IMG/VR virus record: IMGVR_UViG_3300009151_000041
Location: 1 to 64,000 of that record
Length of the DNA: 64,000 nucleotides
Reading direction: 5' to 3' (one strand)
DNA from: a virus
Shown: in pieces, positions 16,136 to 24,500 of the stretch
Position numbering within the stretch: position 1 is the stretch's first letter
Layout: the number at the start of each line of letters is the position of its first letter
The notes under the pieces: model-generated
What the model was told of the DNA's origin: nothing
Seen by the model: the letters and a program-made list of their open reading frames with translations, nothing else
The model's database searches: none
Program-made: the position numbers and the translations under genes

Positions 16136-16758
16136 GAGGTGATTATCGCGTAAATTTCCCGCCAATTTTTGACGACCGGATACGGGCACTCATGATTCAT
16201 GTTGTGCCCGTGTTCTACTAGTAAACTTTTCAAGCCCAGAGCATGACCAACATCAGCGTTCTCGGGCTTGTCTTCTATCCAGTAACATCCTGAATCCTTG
16301 TACTCACTCAGTGCAGTGTGTTTGTCTGCACCTGTGTCCAGGCATGTGATTTTTTCAAATGCAGTCTTGCCAAACAATTTGTGCAGATTCATTTCTCTCA
16401 GTTTGCCTGCATTCGCATCCAAACTCAAACTGGTAATGCAATGAAACCCATAGCCATGTTCTTCGTGTAGGCGTTTGACGTAGTACATGGCATCGCGCAA
16501 GGGAGGCAAGAATCCAATGGCAGCCGATTCGTTGAAAGTCTTGACCACTTTCTTGGCATCCTTTTCTTCCAGCTCGTTATAGTGATGATGTAGGTAATAG
16601 CTTTTTTTATTGTCAGCTGTGAGTGTGTAGCCACGCTCCTGCATCCAAACTGAGAATGCCCATTCCCAGTCCAATAACACACCATCAGCATCAACTAGGA
16701 TCAGTTTGTGCGGGTTGTGCTTCTGCGTCTTTTTTGCGGTATTCAACTGTGTATCCAT
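16132..16758 (-). CDS. HAD-superfamily phosphatase
   Basis: 208 aa from ATG 16758 (ATGs at 16764 and 16791 are alternatives, none with a good Shine-Dalgarno). Motif I 'LILVDADGVLLDW' gives the Asp nucleophile and general acid (Asp23 and Asp25), motif II is 'CITSLS', a Lys is near 'GADKHTAL', and motif IV is 'WIEDKPENADVG'. The pattern is like phage 5'-nucleotidase/HAD proteins that may dephosphorylate nucleotides. Substrate not determinable. The N-terminus overlaps the upstream gene by up to 68 bases in another frame, which is long even for this phage. Confidence 0.75.
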   Translation of the reverse strand: MDTQLNTAKKTQKHNPHKLILVDADGVLLDWEWAFSVWMQERGYTLTADNKKSYYLHHHYNELEEKDAKKVVKTFNESAAIGFLPPLRDAMYYVKRLHEEHGYGFHCITSLSLDANAGKLREMNLHKLFGKTAFEKITCLDTGADKHTALSEYKDSGCYWIEDKPENADVGHALGLKSLLVEHGHNMNHECPYPVVKNWREIYAIITS

Positions 16759-16999
16759 TTTCATTAAACAATCGGGTAATGGTAGATTCATAGTGTTCCA
16801 TGTAGTACTCTACAATTCTATCAAAGTCTCTGGGCACTTGAACTCCGCCCATGCTGCATTTTACTACAGAAAGTTCCTTGAAGTCAAGTATAACATTGGC
16901 AGTGGCATGGTCTCTTGTTTTTAAGTTTTTGGCCACAGCCATTACTTCGTCAATTTGACCAGAAGGTTTTTTATAGTAAGTTAGGATTAGGTATCTCAT
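16691..16999 (-). CDS. Conserved T4-like phage hypothetical protein
   Basis: 102 aa, opening 'MRYLILTYYKKPSGQIDEV', with 'KTRDHATANVILDFKE' and 'VPRDFDRIVEYY'. A short conserved protein of T4-like phages with unknown role. The ATG overlaps the stop of the ACP-like gene upstream (ATGA), and its C-terminus is overlapped by the HAD gene. It belongs to the tightly coupled run from the clamp loader downward. Confidence 0.65.
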   Translation of the reverse strand: MRYLILTYYKKPSGQIDEVMAVAKNLKTRDHATANVILDFKELSVVKCSMGGVQVPRDFDRIVEYYMEHYESTITRLFNENGYTVEYRKKDAEAQPAQTDPS

Positions 17000-17208
17000 T
17001 TGATATTTTGTTCTATAATGTATAGTAAATCTTTCACAGTTTCAAACCAAGCTTCGGTAATATTGACATTGATTTGAAATTGTCTGTCCACAAAATCCAC
17101 AGTCATTGACTCGTCAAACACATCAAACTTTAAGTCTGTAAATGCAGTGTTCACAGTCACATCAGTTCCAGTGTAGTGCGTTAGCCAATTGATCAAAATC
17201 TCTTCCAT
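16996..17208 (-). CDS. Acyl-carrier-protein-like small protein lacking the carrier Ser
   Basis: 70 aa, acidic, with the size and pattern of an acyl carrier protein: an N-terminal helix, then 'TAFTDLKFDVFDESMTVDF', then 'VDRQFQINVNI' and a final 'TVKDLLYIIE' helix. In ACPs the phosphopantetheine sits on the Ser of DSL(D/E). Here residues 29-32 are D-V-F-D, so the attachment Ser is missing. It is either a pseudo-carrier used for binding or a chance resemblance. Overlaps its upstream neighbour by 16 bases. Confidence 0.5.
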   Translation of the reverse strand: MEEILINWLTHYTGTDVTVNTAFTDLKFDVFDESMTVDFVDRQFQINVNITEAWFETVKDLLYIIEQNIK

Positions 17209-17903
17209 TGTTTACTGTTGTATCTGTTGATTATGTCTGTGAATTTGTTTTGTGACAGTGGGGTTATGTGCAAATACTTACACAAGTCAGTGTATGTGTC
17301 AAAGTTTTTTTCCAACAGTTGATCCACTTGCACAAGATAAGGCGTCCTGGGCATTTGATTTTTTAATTCATCCCAAGTGACCAGATCATGGTTTAAATTT
17401 TTAATCAACAGTTTTCTTTTTATCTGATTGGAAATTTTGATTGATTTTTGACTGCCGATCAGTCTGCGTAAATCTCTTTGATAAAACTGCTCGCCCATGG
17501 GCTTGTAGACTTTTTCGTATGCCCATCTTTCAGGCTCGTATTTGTTTTTGTGTGTGACATACAACACTCGCAAATTTTCTACAAATGACAGTTTGAATGC
17601 TGTGTTAGGATGACATCTAAATAAAATTAACCTAGGATCAAGCAAGGCCTGCTGGGTGCGAGGAGTCACATAAGAATTCCAGCCAGCTTCGCTTACTGTG
17701 AGTGAATCAGTATAGTCATGCAGGTTGTTGAACCATTTTTCACTGGCTTCGTGTGCAGTGCCATCATTGAATAGCAGTTGATCAAATGGCACAAATTGTT
17801 GAACTTCAGGGCTGAGAGAAACCAACGCATAAATCAAACTTCCACAGTATCCGGTTTTATATGCAATTGCTACCAGATTGTCATGTGTTAGTTTAATTGA
17901 CAT
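17193..17903 (-). CDS. Hypothetical protein with sulfotransferase-like N-terminal loop
   Basis: 236 aa. Not confidently recognised. 'IAYKTGYCGSLIYALVS' near the start resembles the phosphosulfate-binding loop region of sulfotransferases. 'ILFRCHPNTAF' and 'VLYVTHKNKY' follow as core beta strands, and the C-terminus ends in a basic helix. The plus-strand gene at 10950 has a similar start and may be a distant relative. Overlaps the clamp-loader stop by 16 bases, so it is translated with it. Confidence 0.55.
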   Translation of the reverse strand: MSIKLTHDNLVAIAYKTGYCGSLIYALVSLSPEVQQFVPFDQLLFNDGTAHEASEKWFNNLHDYTDSLTVSEAGWNSYVTPRTQQALLDPRLILFRCHPNTAFKLSFVENLRVLYVTHKNKYEPERWAYEKVYKPMGEQFYQRDLRRLIGSQKSIKISNQIKRKLLIKNLNHDLVTWDELKNQMPRTPYLVQVDQLLEKNFDTYTDLCKYLHITPLSQNKFTDIINRYNSKQWKRF

Positions 17904-18811
17904 AACTCTATTAAGGTGGCACTCAAGTTGATTTCTTGATCAGCCACCAGTGGCACATTGGCTGCACCATTCCTTATGATCACAATGGCTTGGTCTTGTT
18001 TTTCCACAGTGTCTGCCCACAGGTCTAGATTATCATACATCCAACGGAAGATTTCATTTGATTCTTCCGCATCTGCACTTTGACACAGCACAGTTCTAGC
18101 TTCGCGCACACGCCCTGCTTTGAACAGATCCACACAGTCCAGTTTCCAGTCTTTCGCACTCTTATCTGCGGCATTGGGCGGCACCAGTCGGCCACTTTGG
18201 CTATTGGGCTGTACCAAGTTCAAACACTTGCGCAGGTCAGGATATGTGGCTTTGACATAGGTATCTAGTGTGTCCAAATCAAACTCCACACCTTCTGACA
18301 CAAGCACAGTGGCCACTCGGGCAGTGAACTCTGTGTGATCAGTTTTGGTGATGTGGAAACCTTGACAACGACTGTGTAAGGGTGCAATGATTCTACTGGG
18401 ATAATTGCAGGTGAGAATGAATCGCACACTCTGTGAATAGTCTTCCATCAAGTTGCGAAGTGCAGGCTGTACAGATGTGGGATTCATATAGTCAGCTTCA
18501 TCAATCAACACCACTTTAAACTTGCCAAATGGCATGGTCTGACAGAATGAAATTAACTTGTCTACCCATTCAATCTTACGAGCTTCCTTAGAGCCGTTAG
18601 CATACATCACATCAAAACTATCTAAGCCCAGTTCATTGATTAACAGTTTGGCCAAAGTGGTCTTGCCTGTGCCTGCCGGACCGCTCAACATTAGATGTGG
18701 AATTGATCCATCACAAATCCATGATTGCACCTGTTCTCTTTGTGATTCATCCACAAATACATAACCGTCCACTGTGTTGGGACGATACTTTTCTACCCAT
18801 AGTTCTTTCAT
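17888..18811 (-). CDS. 44: Clamp-loader ATPase subunit (T4 gp44-like)
   Basis: 307 aa, close to T4 gp44. It is the AAA+ subunit that loads the sliding clamp onto primed DNA. Seen here: the opening 'LWVEKYRPNTVDGYVF' typical of RFC/gp44 proteins, Walker A 'GPAGTGKTT' (44-52), Walker B 'VLIDEAD' (101-107), sensor 1 'FILTCNY', and the arginine-finger motif SRC (147-149). A partner gp62-like subunit is not obvious. The gene starts in the last codon of an unknown 68-residue gene (4-base overlap) and is followed by the sulfotransferase-like gene. This is the strongest T4-superfamily marker in the window. Confidence 0.92.
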   Translation of the reverse strand: MKELWVEKYRPNTVDGYVFVDESQREQVQSWICDGSIPHLMLSGPAGTGKTTLAKLLINELGLDSFDVMYANGSKEARKIEWVDKLISFCQTMPFGKFKVVLIDEADYMNPTSVQPALRNLMEDYSQSVRFILTCNYPSRIIAPLHSRCQGFHITKTDHTEFTARVATVLVSEGVEFDLDTLDTYVKATYPDLRKCLNLVQPNSQSGRLVPPNAADKSAKDWKLDCVDLFKAGRVREARTVLCQSADAEESNEIFRWMYDNLDLWADTVEKQDQAIVIIRNGAANVPLVADQEINLSATLIELCQLN

Positions 18812-19014
18812 AAGCTGTTTACAGTTTGTTTGAATAGGTTAAAAGTTTCCGGGTCCATGCACATTTCAAACTTTACTTGTTCATAGTCCGGGTTGCGGCT
18901 GAAGTCGTATGTGCTGGCAATCTGCACTTGCGTCCAGTCTTTGGGCACTGACAATGACGTTACAGTGAGATAGGTTCTCACACCAGCTGATTCATTTATT
19001 AGATGTTTTTGCAC
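18808..19014 (-). CDS. Small conserved hypothetical protein upstream of clamp loader
   Basis: 68 aa, 'MQKHLINESAGVRTYLTVT' to 'FNLFKQTVNSL'. It lies where T4-like phages have replication genes, overlaps the gp44 start by four bases and the preceding gene by 23. No recognised motif. It is too short to be gp62, which is nearly three times longer in T4. Confidence 0.55.
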   Translation of the reverse strand: MQKHLINESAGVRTYLTVTSLSVPKDWTQVQIASTYDFSRNPDYEQVKFEMCMDPETFNLFKQTVNSL

Positions 19015-19249
19015 TTAAAGTTCTCCAAACTTGTTTTTGATCACGTTCCAGTTGTTGCTGATCCAACCACTCCTGTTCAGGAGCATAGGTTGGGCATTTG
19101 TTTAGCATGTCTTCCAATGCAAATTGTACACGATATAAGTCTTGTTTGCAACGCCAAGTGGTAAAACCGTCCATTTTGGGATCTGTTGTGGCATGATAAC
19201 ATTTCTCGAGTTCAGAAACGATATCATTAACATTCCAATCAATTATCAC
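18992..19249 (-). CDS. Small hypothetical protein
   Basis: 85 aa starting with GTG at 19249, overlapping the stop of the co-chaperonin gene (GTGA). Mostly helical and charged ('IVSELEKCYHATTDPKMDG', 'EQEWLDQQQLERDQKQVW'). Unknown function, co-translated with both neighbours. Confidence 0.55.
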   Translation of the reverse strand: MIIDWNVNDIVSELEKCYHATTDPKMDGFTTWRCKQDLYRVQFALEDMLNKCPTYAPEQEWLDQQQLERDQKQVWRTLSAKTSNK

Positions 19250-19644
19250 GTGTGTTGCATGTGTGTGGGTTTGGCTTCCACATGAATGGCACCAGAGAAT
19301 GTTTCGTCTTGTGGCTGTTCGTCACTCACGATCAACAGATCATCTGGGTCAACTCTGCGCAAAGTCTTTTTGCCAGTTTCATCTTCTACATCAATGCCCC
19401 GAGTCCAGCGACCATGCGCCACGCACACCCATTGCCCTACCGTGACATCATGTTGTTCTGGTCCAACAGCATAAACCTGCCCCCAACGCGGGCGAATACC
19501 TGTGCTTTTGCCATTGTCGTTGAGCAACACAATACCACCAGTGGTAAAGCGTTCATCAAACGTCATGTCAGTCACAATGACTGAATCATTTAAGGGTTTG
19601 ATTTGATGTCGGTCAAATCGGTGTGCGCTGAACGCTGGTTTCAT
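19246..19644 (-). CDS. GroES/gp31-like co-chaperonin
   Basis: 132 aa. The single-domain GroES beta-barrel pattern is seen in 'IKPLNDSVIVTDM', 'TTGGIVLLND' (end of the mobile loop), 'RWGQVYAVGPEQHDVTVG' and the C-terminal 'VDPDDLLIVSD'. T4 gp31 replaces GroES so that GroEL can fold the major capsid protein, and a similar role is expected. The ATG at 19644 has AAGGAAAAGAAGG just upstream. Flanked by a structural-type small gene and the clamp-loader run. Confidence 0.8.
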   Translation of the reverse strand: MKPAFSAHRFDRHQIKPLNDSVIVTDMTFDERFTTGGIVLLNDNGKSTGIRPRWGQVYAVGPEQHDVTVGQWVCVAHGRWTRGIDVEDETGKKTLRRVDPDDLLIVSDEQPQDETFSGAIHVEAKPTHMQHT

Positions 19645-19856
19645 CCTTCTTTTCCTTTTCTTACTTGAACCTGTTGGCTGTATTGCTTGTGAAGCTGTTG
19701 AGGCTTTGCATGAGTAACCAAGCCAGCATCATTGATAACGTCTCCGCGGGCGTTGACCTTCATGTTGCCTACAGCTCGCACCTGTTCGTTTTTCAGTGCC
19801 AAACTACGCATGTCCAATGTTTTACCATTGGCTGTTCTGTGTACATTTCCTGCCAT
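19641..19856 (-). CDS. Conserved small T4-like phage protein
   Basis: 71 aa from ATG 19856, which has AAGGAG seven bases upstream. ATG 19862 is the other option. 'MAGNVHRTANGKTLDMRSL' and 'VRAVGNMKVNARGDVI' recur in hypothetical proteins of cyanophages and related T4-like phages. Function unknown. A late box at 19876-19883 lies 20 bases upstream, so it may be a virion or assembly component. Confidence 0.65.
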   Translation of the reverse strand: MAGNVHRTANGKTLDMRSLALKNEQVRAVGNMKVNARGDVINDAGLVTHAKPQQLHKQYSQQVQVRKGKEG

Positions 19857-19875
19857 GATCATCTCCTTAAAACAA

Positions 19876-19883
19876 TATTTAAC
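19876..19883 (-). promoter_or_regulatory. Late-type promoter (GTTAAATA)
   Basis: GTTAAATA followed by TTG on the minus strand, overlapping the stop codon of the upstream gene and 20 bases before the ATG at 19856. Confidence 0.45.
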
Positions 19884-20397
19884 GTAAAAATTCCGCGGGA
19901 TCTAATTCGTAATACATGCTGTTGATTTGATGCACCCCCAGCTTATACAACACAAAACTGGCTGTGCTGGATCCACGGCCCACGCCCCAAATCAAATTGT
20001 TTTGACTCATCACATCCACAAGGTATTTGAGATATCTCAGCAGATTAAACAAGTCACGTTCTTGAAATAGCAGTAGTTCTTCTCCACAGCGTTGCAGTTC
20101 GGCGTCTGTGGCGCATAGACTCAACACATGTTCTGCTATGTCTAAGTTTTGATAATCCTCGCCCATGTACCAACGACTTTGACACTGATGATCGTATTCC
20201 TCTGTGGGCATGGCTTCCATTAGATCATTGTATGCAATCAGTTTAGGCACATTGTCCAACATGAGTGCGGCTGTTTCTAAATCTACCGATGCATCCACAA
20301 TCATGCCATCAAACCCAGAGGGATCAAATCCACGCATGATCAAATCAACCAGATCAGTTTCGTTGAATATCAGTTCACCGTGTTGATTCTGCTTCAT
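19879..20397 (-). CDS. DNA polymerase III alpha-like fragment protein
   Basis: 172 aa. The C-terminal half reads like the palm/PHP junction of DnaE: 'LRYLKYLVDVMSQNNLIWG', then 'GVGRGSSTASFVLYKLG' and 'INSMYYELDPAEFLR'. It stops just before the region with the catalytic Asp pair. Short stand-alone proteins of this kind occur in many T4-like phages, so this is probably a conserved gene and not a fresh truncation. Without the catalytic Asp residues it cannot polymerise DNA. A nucleotide-binding or regulatory role is possible. Overlaps the next upstream gene by four bases. Confidence 0.75.
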   Translation of the reverse strand: MKQNQHGELIFNETDLVDLIMRGFDPSGFDGMIVDASVDLETAALMLDNVPKLIAYNDLMEAMPTEEYDHQCQSRWYMGEDYQNLDIAEHVLSLCATDAELQRCGEELLLFQERDLFNLLRYLKYLVDVMSQNNLIWGVGRGSSTASFVLYKLGVHQINSMYYELDPAEFLR

Positions 20398-20624
20398 TGT
20401 ATTTTGATTTTGTCGCCAAAGTCAACGTCAGATTTCTTGTATGATTCTTGTAGTTTTTCTTGATACTTGACATTATAACTTTCAACAGCCATGCGTATTT
20501 GATTGCAAAGATGACCATTGCCAGTTCGCATGGCCATGCTGAGTTTGCTATTGAGATCGGCAACCTTGGCACTCAACTCGTCAAGAGTCAAATTGTCCAA
20601 GCTGCCGATTAGTGGGTGTTCCAT
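20394..20624 (-). CDS. Small conserved T4-like phage protein
   Basis: 76 aa, 'MEHPLIGSLDNLTLDELSA', then a helical coiled stretch ending 'DVDFGDKIKIQ'. Seen beside tail or replication genes of T4-like phages, function unknown. It is coupled to the DnaE-like gene by a four-base overlap. Confidence 0.65.
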   Translation of the reverse strand: MEHPLIGSLDNLTLDELSAKVADLNSKLSMAMRTGNGHLCNQIRMAVESYNVKYQEKLQESYKKSDVDFGDKIKIQ

Positions 20625-20667
20625 AATGCATTGTAACTTAATTGCAATGCTGTGTCAATGCTTTTGG

Positions 20668-21582
20668 TCAAGCAAATGCCGCACCATTGTTGCCAATGCA
20701 GAACCATTTGGAGCTTGCCCCGATGTTGATGTACATCAACGTACAACTGGCTCCACGGGTAGAAAAAGTAATGGACCCTGTACCAGATGATTTCCAGCCA
20801 GCATTACTCACCGTGACTACCATGTTGCCCGACGTAATGTCCACAGCAGAAAACACTTTGATTTGTCCTTCGGAGCCTGGTAATAGCGTGGCAGTTTCTG
20901 CAGCCGATGTGCTAAAGTAGCTGGTGGTATTGGTCAGGCTGGCTGCTGTTGATCCAGCAAGATCTTCACCTACTGTGAGGAAAAGTGGGTTGACCAACAC
21001 ATTATTGGCACGAGTCACATCATTGATAGTAATGGTTGAACCGTTATCTTCAGATGAAAAATCAAACACAAATGTACCAGTTGTGTTGAATGTGATCACC
21101 TGACCTGAAAGGCCTTGTATACCAGTTGTACCCAATGAGACTGCGGTGGGCAATGTAACTGTGAAAGCAGTGTTGCTTACCACAATGGCCACACGCAAAA
21201 TGCCAAAGAATCCGCTGTCTGGAAAGTTGATAAAAGAAAGATTAATTGAGCCTGCGCTGGGTGTAACTGTTTGATACTGTCCCTCTGCATAGTTGAGAAC
21301 TACTGGACCCGAAGGAGCAGTAGCATTAATTCTTGTGGTACTAACATCATTTAAATTAACAGCATAAATGGTATTGTTATTCATGTTGTTGTCTGGCGTG
21401 GCAGTGCCAAGCAGAGCTGCTTTCACAACAGCTTTAGATTGTAAGTCATTAATTTCTGTTTTAGCATACTGGAAATTTAACTTTATGTTGGTAAAGTTGT
21501 CACGGAAACCTTGACTGTTGTTGTCTTGTCCGGCTACTGGATATGATCCGTCAATTGCTGCTGGGTTAATATTACTTGCCAT
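20668..21582 (-). CDS. Tail/fibre structural protein
   Basis: 304 aa. The N-terminus 'DNNSQGFRDNFTNIKLNF' resembles the fibre-attachment segment 'GDSLRQAFIKTNDNFSEL' of the 1599-residue fibre nearby. The body is Thr/Asn/Ser-rich beta structure ('VSNTAFTVTLPTAVSLG', 'GTFVFDFSSEDNGSTITIN') and ends in an aromatic-poor Gly/Ser tail. A virion protein at the baseplate or fibre base is likely (inference). 'AAGGAC' lies upstream of the ATG at 21582. Confidence 0.7.
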   Translation of the reverse strand: MASNINPAAIDGSYPVAGQDNNSQGFRDNFTNIKLNFQYAKTEINDLQSKAVVKAALLGTATPDNNMNNNTIYAVNLNDVSTTRINATAPSGPVVLNYAEGQYQTVTPSAGSINLSFINFPDSGFFGILRVAIVVSNTAFTVTLPTAVSLGTTGIQGLSGQVITFNTTGTFVFDFSSEDNGSTITINDVTRANNVLVNPLFLTVGEDLAGSTAASLTNTTSYFSTSAAETATLLPGSEGQIKVFSAVDITSGNMVVTVSNAGWKSSGTGSITFSTRGASCTLMYINIGASSKWFCIGNNGAAFA

Positions 21583-21594
21583 TTTTTGTCCTTG

Positions 21595-24500
21595 TTAGAC
21601 CAAGATATTGCTCTTGGGAAATACTAGATATTTATCATAGGTATCTGTTGGATTGTACATATCCACAGGTGCTATGAACTGCAAACTGTTTTCGTCAAAT
21701 GTAGTTTCATCTGTAACAATTGTAAGCAGGAACAACCAACTGATTTCTGTAAGTCCATCGCCTGGGACTGTGGGATAGTACAAGAATGCAGTTCTGTAGA
21801 ACTCGCCCTGTAAGACCTGCACAAAATTATTTACTCTGGTTTGAGTGGTTAATGTTAACTGCAAACACTGTGACAGCGGGTCAACATGAATGGTATAAAT
21901 TGCCATGCGTTGATCAGCTGTTTTTGCAGTCATTGATCCACTTGAAGTGGTAAGCGTGACTGGAGTAGTGCTGCCTGCGGTGGCTGTGATTCTAAATTGT
22001 GTGTTATCATAAATGTCAAGCACATAATATATGACAGTCAAGCTCAGTCCGCCAATTAGATTGGCAGTAAACTTAATCTGTTGTCCAGCTACCATGTGTG
22101 CGGTACTTGATGTGGTTATTCTGTTGGTAACTGCGCTGGTAGCAGTGCAAATTAACAACTCACCGTTTGGAATTATGGTAGAAGAATCTAAAGGCGCAGC
22201 AGCAAAATAAGTTTCTGGAATGCCCGAAACACCGCCGGACGGCGCATCCCATGTTTGCCATGCATCATTTGGAGTGGCATAATTGCTGCCAGGTGGGCCA
22301 ATATAGTTTTCCTGTTGGGCAAAAATTATGGTTTTGCCTTCTACGTTATTGATAATTCCATCAAGGCCGCCCAATTCATTGATATAGGTCAACGATCGAT
22401 TGTTAACATCTGCCCAAGCCAAACTGGTACAAATGTTTACAGTTCCAATGAACACCTTGCTCCCAGTAAAAAATCGATCAAACGTGGTCATTGTAGGAGG
22501 GCGCGGCATCCAATGTTGACCATCAGTGTCCCAATTTTTACTCAGTACTCTATCTAGAATATAACGATCTACTTTGAAGTCAACTGAGTTGAGTTGCTGG
22601 TCAAAGTAAGTTTGTATAAAATATGCAATTTCTTTGGCTCGACCTGGATTCACATAAGCAATTACCCAGGCTGGAGTAAATCCCAGCACACGTCCATTGG
22701 GTTGCTTGCTGGTCATCCAAAGTGGCAAAGTGTTTGAGATTTGTCCCACAACATCAATCACTTGATTTCGCATGTTGATCAAGCTGTTGGGATACACTGA
22801 AGTGATTATGGTGCTGCCGTCTGCAGGGTCAACAATAGCATAAGGCAATGTAACAATCTTGTTTACGCTTTTGCCTGCATCATTTACAAGATTGTCAATA
22901 ATTTTACTATAAACAACTTCATACACAACTTCGCCTGTCACAGGATCAATGGCTTGCGCTGTATTAATTTCGCCCAAGATAAGATTTTTCCAATAGTGAT
23001 TTTCGTACAAGCTGGCCACATAACGTTCTAGTGTGTCAGGTGCTAGTCCAAACGCATGAGCATAAGTTACTTGCACGCTCTTACCAAAGTTGGGATCATC
23101 GGCACGGTACAGATATGATGGAGGGAAAATTTCTTCGTTATCTAACAAGCTGCGAATTAGCGCACGGTCATTGGGCGGCGGCATGGCTCGCACATAAAGA
23201 TTTTGATAAGGTCTATCGTATTCGCGAATTAATTTTATGTTGAAAGTTTTAAAAACACTGATTGCATCACGGCTACCGGTTGCTGCCATCACAGCAGTAA
23301 GGTTGGCTCCCGACCCACCAAATCCTTGTGTGACAGTAACTGTGGGCACAGATGTGTATCCATTTCCGGGTACAGCGGTGCCTGCAGGGGGTGGTAACAT
23401 AGATATATTGGTAATAGCACCGCCTGTTATTGTGACAGGACCTGCTATCGCGGGCACTGCACTTGCGCCAACAGGCGCGCCAATAGCAATAGTAGGCTTG
23501 TTAATGTTGCTATAGCCTGTACCGCCATTATTAATTTGTATACTCTCTACTTCATAGATGGTTTGATTGGTATCTTCGGCATAGGCATTAACAGTAAACA
23601 CAAAAGTTTGATCAAATGTTGTGCCCAAGCTGGCTAGATTTCTGTTGATGGCAAAACTTTGGTCAAACGTAGTAAGACCAAGATCCAGGGCAAATGTATC
23701 AAAGCTCACACGACCCACAATGTCACCTGATGGCAAGAGTTCCAGAGCTTGAGGCAATGAATTGTATGCGCCGCTCTTGAGACGATATCGCATGGTACGG
23801 CCGCCACGATTGGTTGCCTGTACTCGGAACATGCTGATTGCACCGTTTACAATACTGCCTAAATCTGCTGGGCTGTCCCACACAACTTCAGCGTCAACTG
23901 CACCAGTAATGGCCAAAGAGAATGGATACGCTTCACTGGCCAAAATCATATTGGCAATCATGGAACCAGCAGCAGTGGTCAGTGTGACTGGTGTGTTGAC
24001 CTCTGTAGACGAAAAAGGACGAGTGCTTACTTTGAATTGAAAAGGATTTGGTATTTCAATAACATAATAAATTGTTTGGGAAGACGCAGTTATTCCACCA
24101 AATGCTGTGCCAGTAAATATCAACGCTTGTCCAACACCCAAATTTGCAGTACTTGAACAAGTGATACGTTTGGTAGCAGTATCAGTTTCGGTACATTCAA
24201 TCACAAGCGTGGTTTCTACAGCACCAGTGGCATTGGTCAATGTGGGAATTGAACTGTCAGCCAAATGCACGGTGAACACAGTGTTATAGGAAGTTATTTG
24301 GTCATTGGTAATATTCCACACTGCGGTTTGACTCACAATGTTATCAATATAATATAGCGTTCCGGCAGTTAGCCCACCAAAATTACTTGCCAGTCTAATG
24401 GGCAAATTTTGTTCAAGAGTATTTGTTATGTAGTTGGCTGTGACATAACCGGTTGCTGCCACGGTTTGTGTGATGGTCATGGCAGGAGTGATATACTCAT

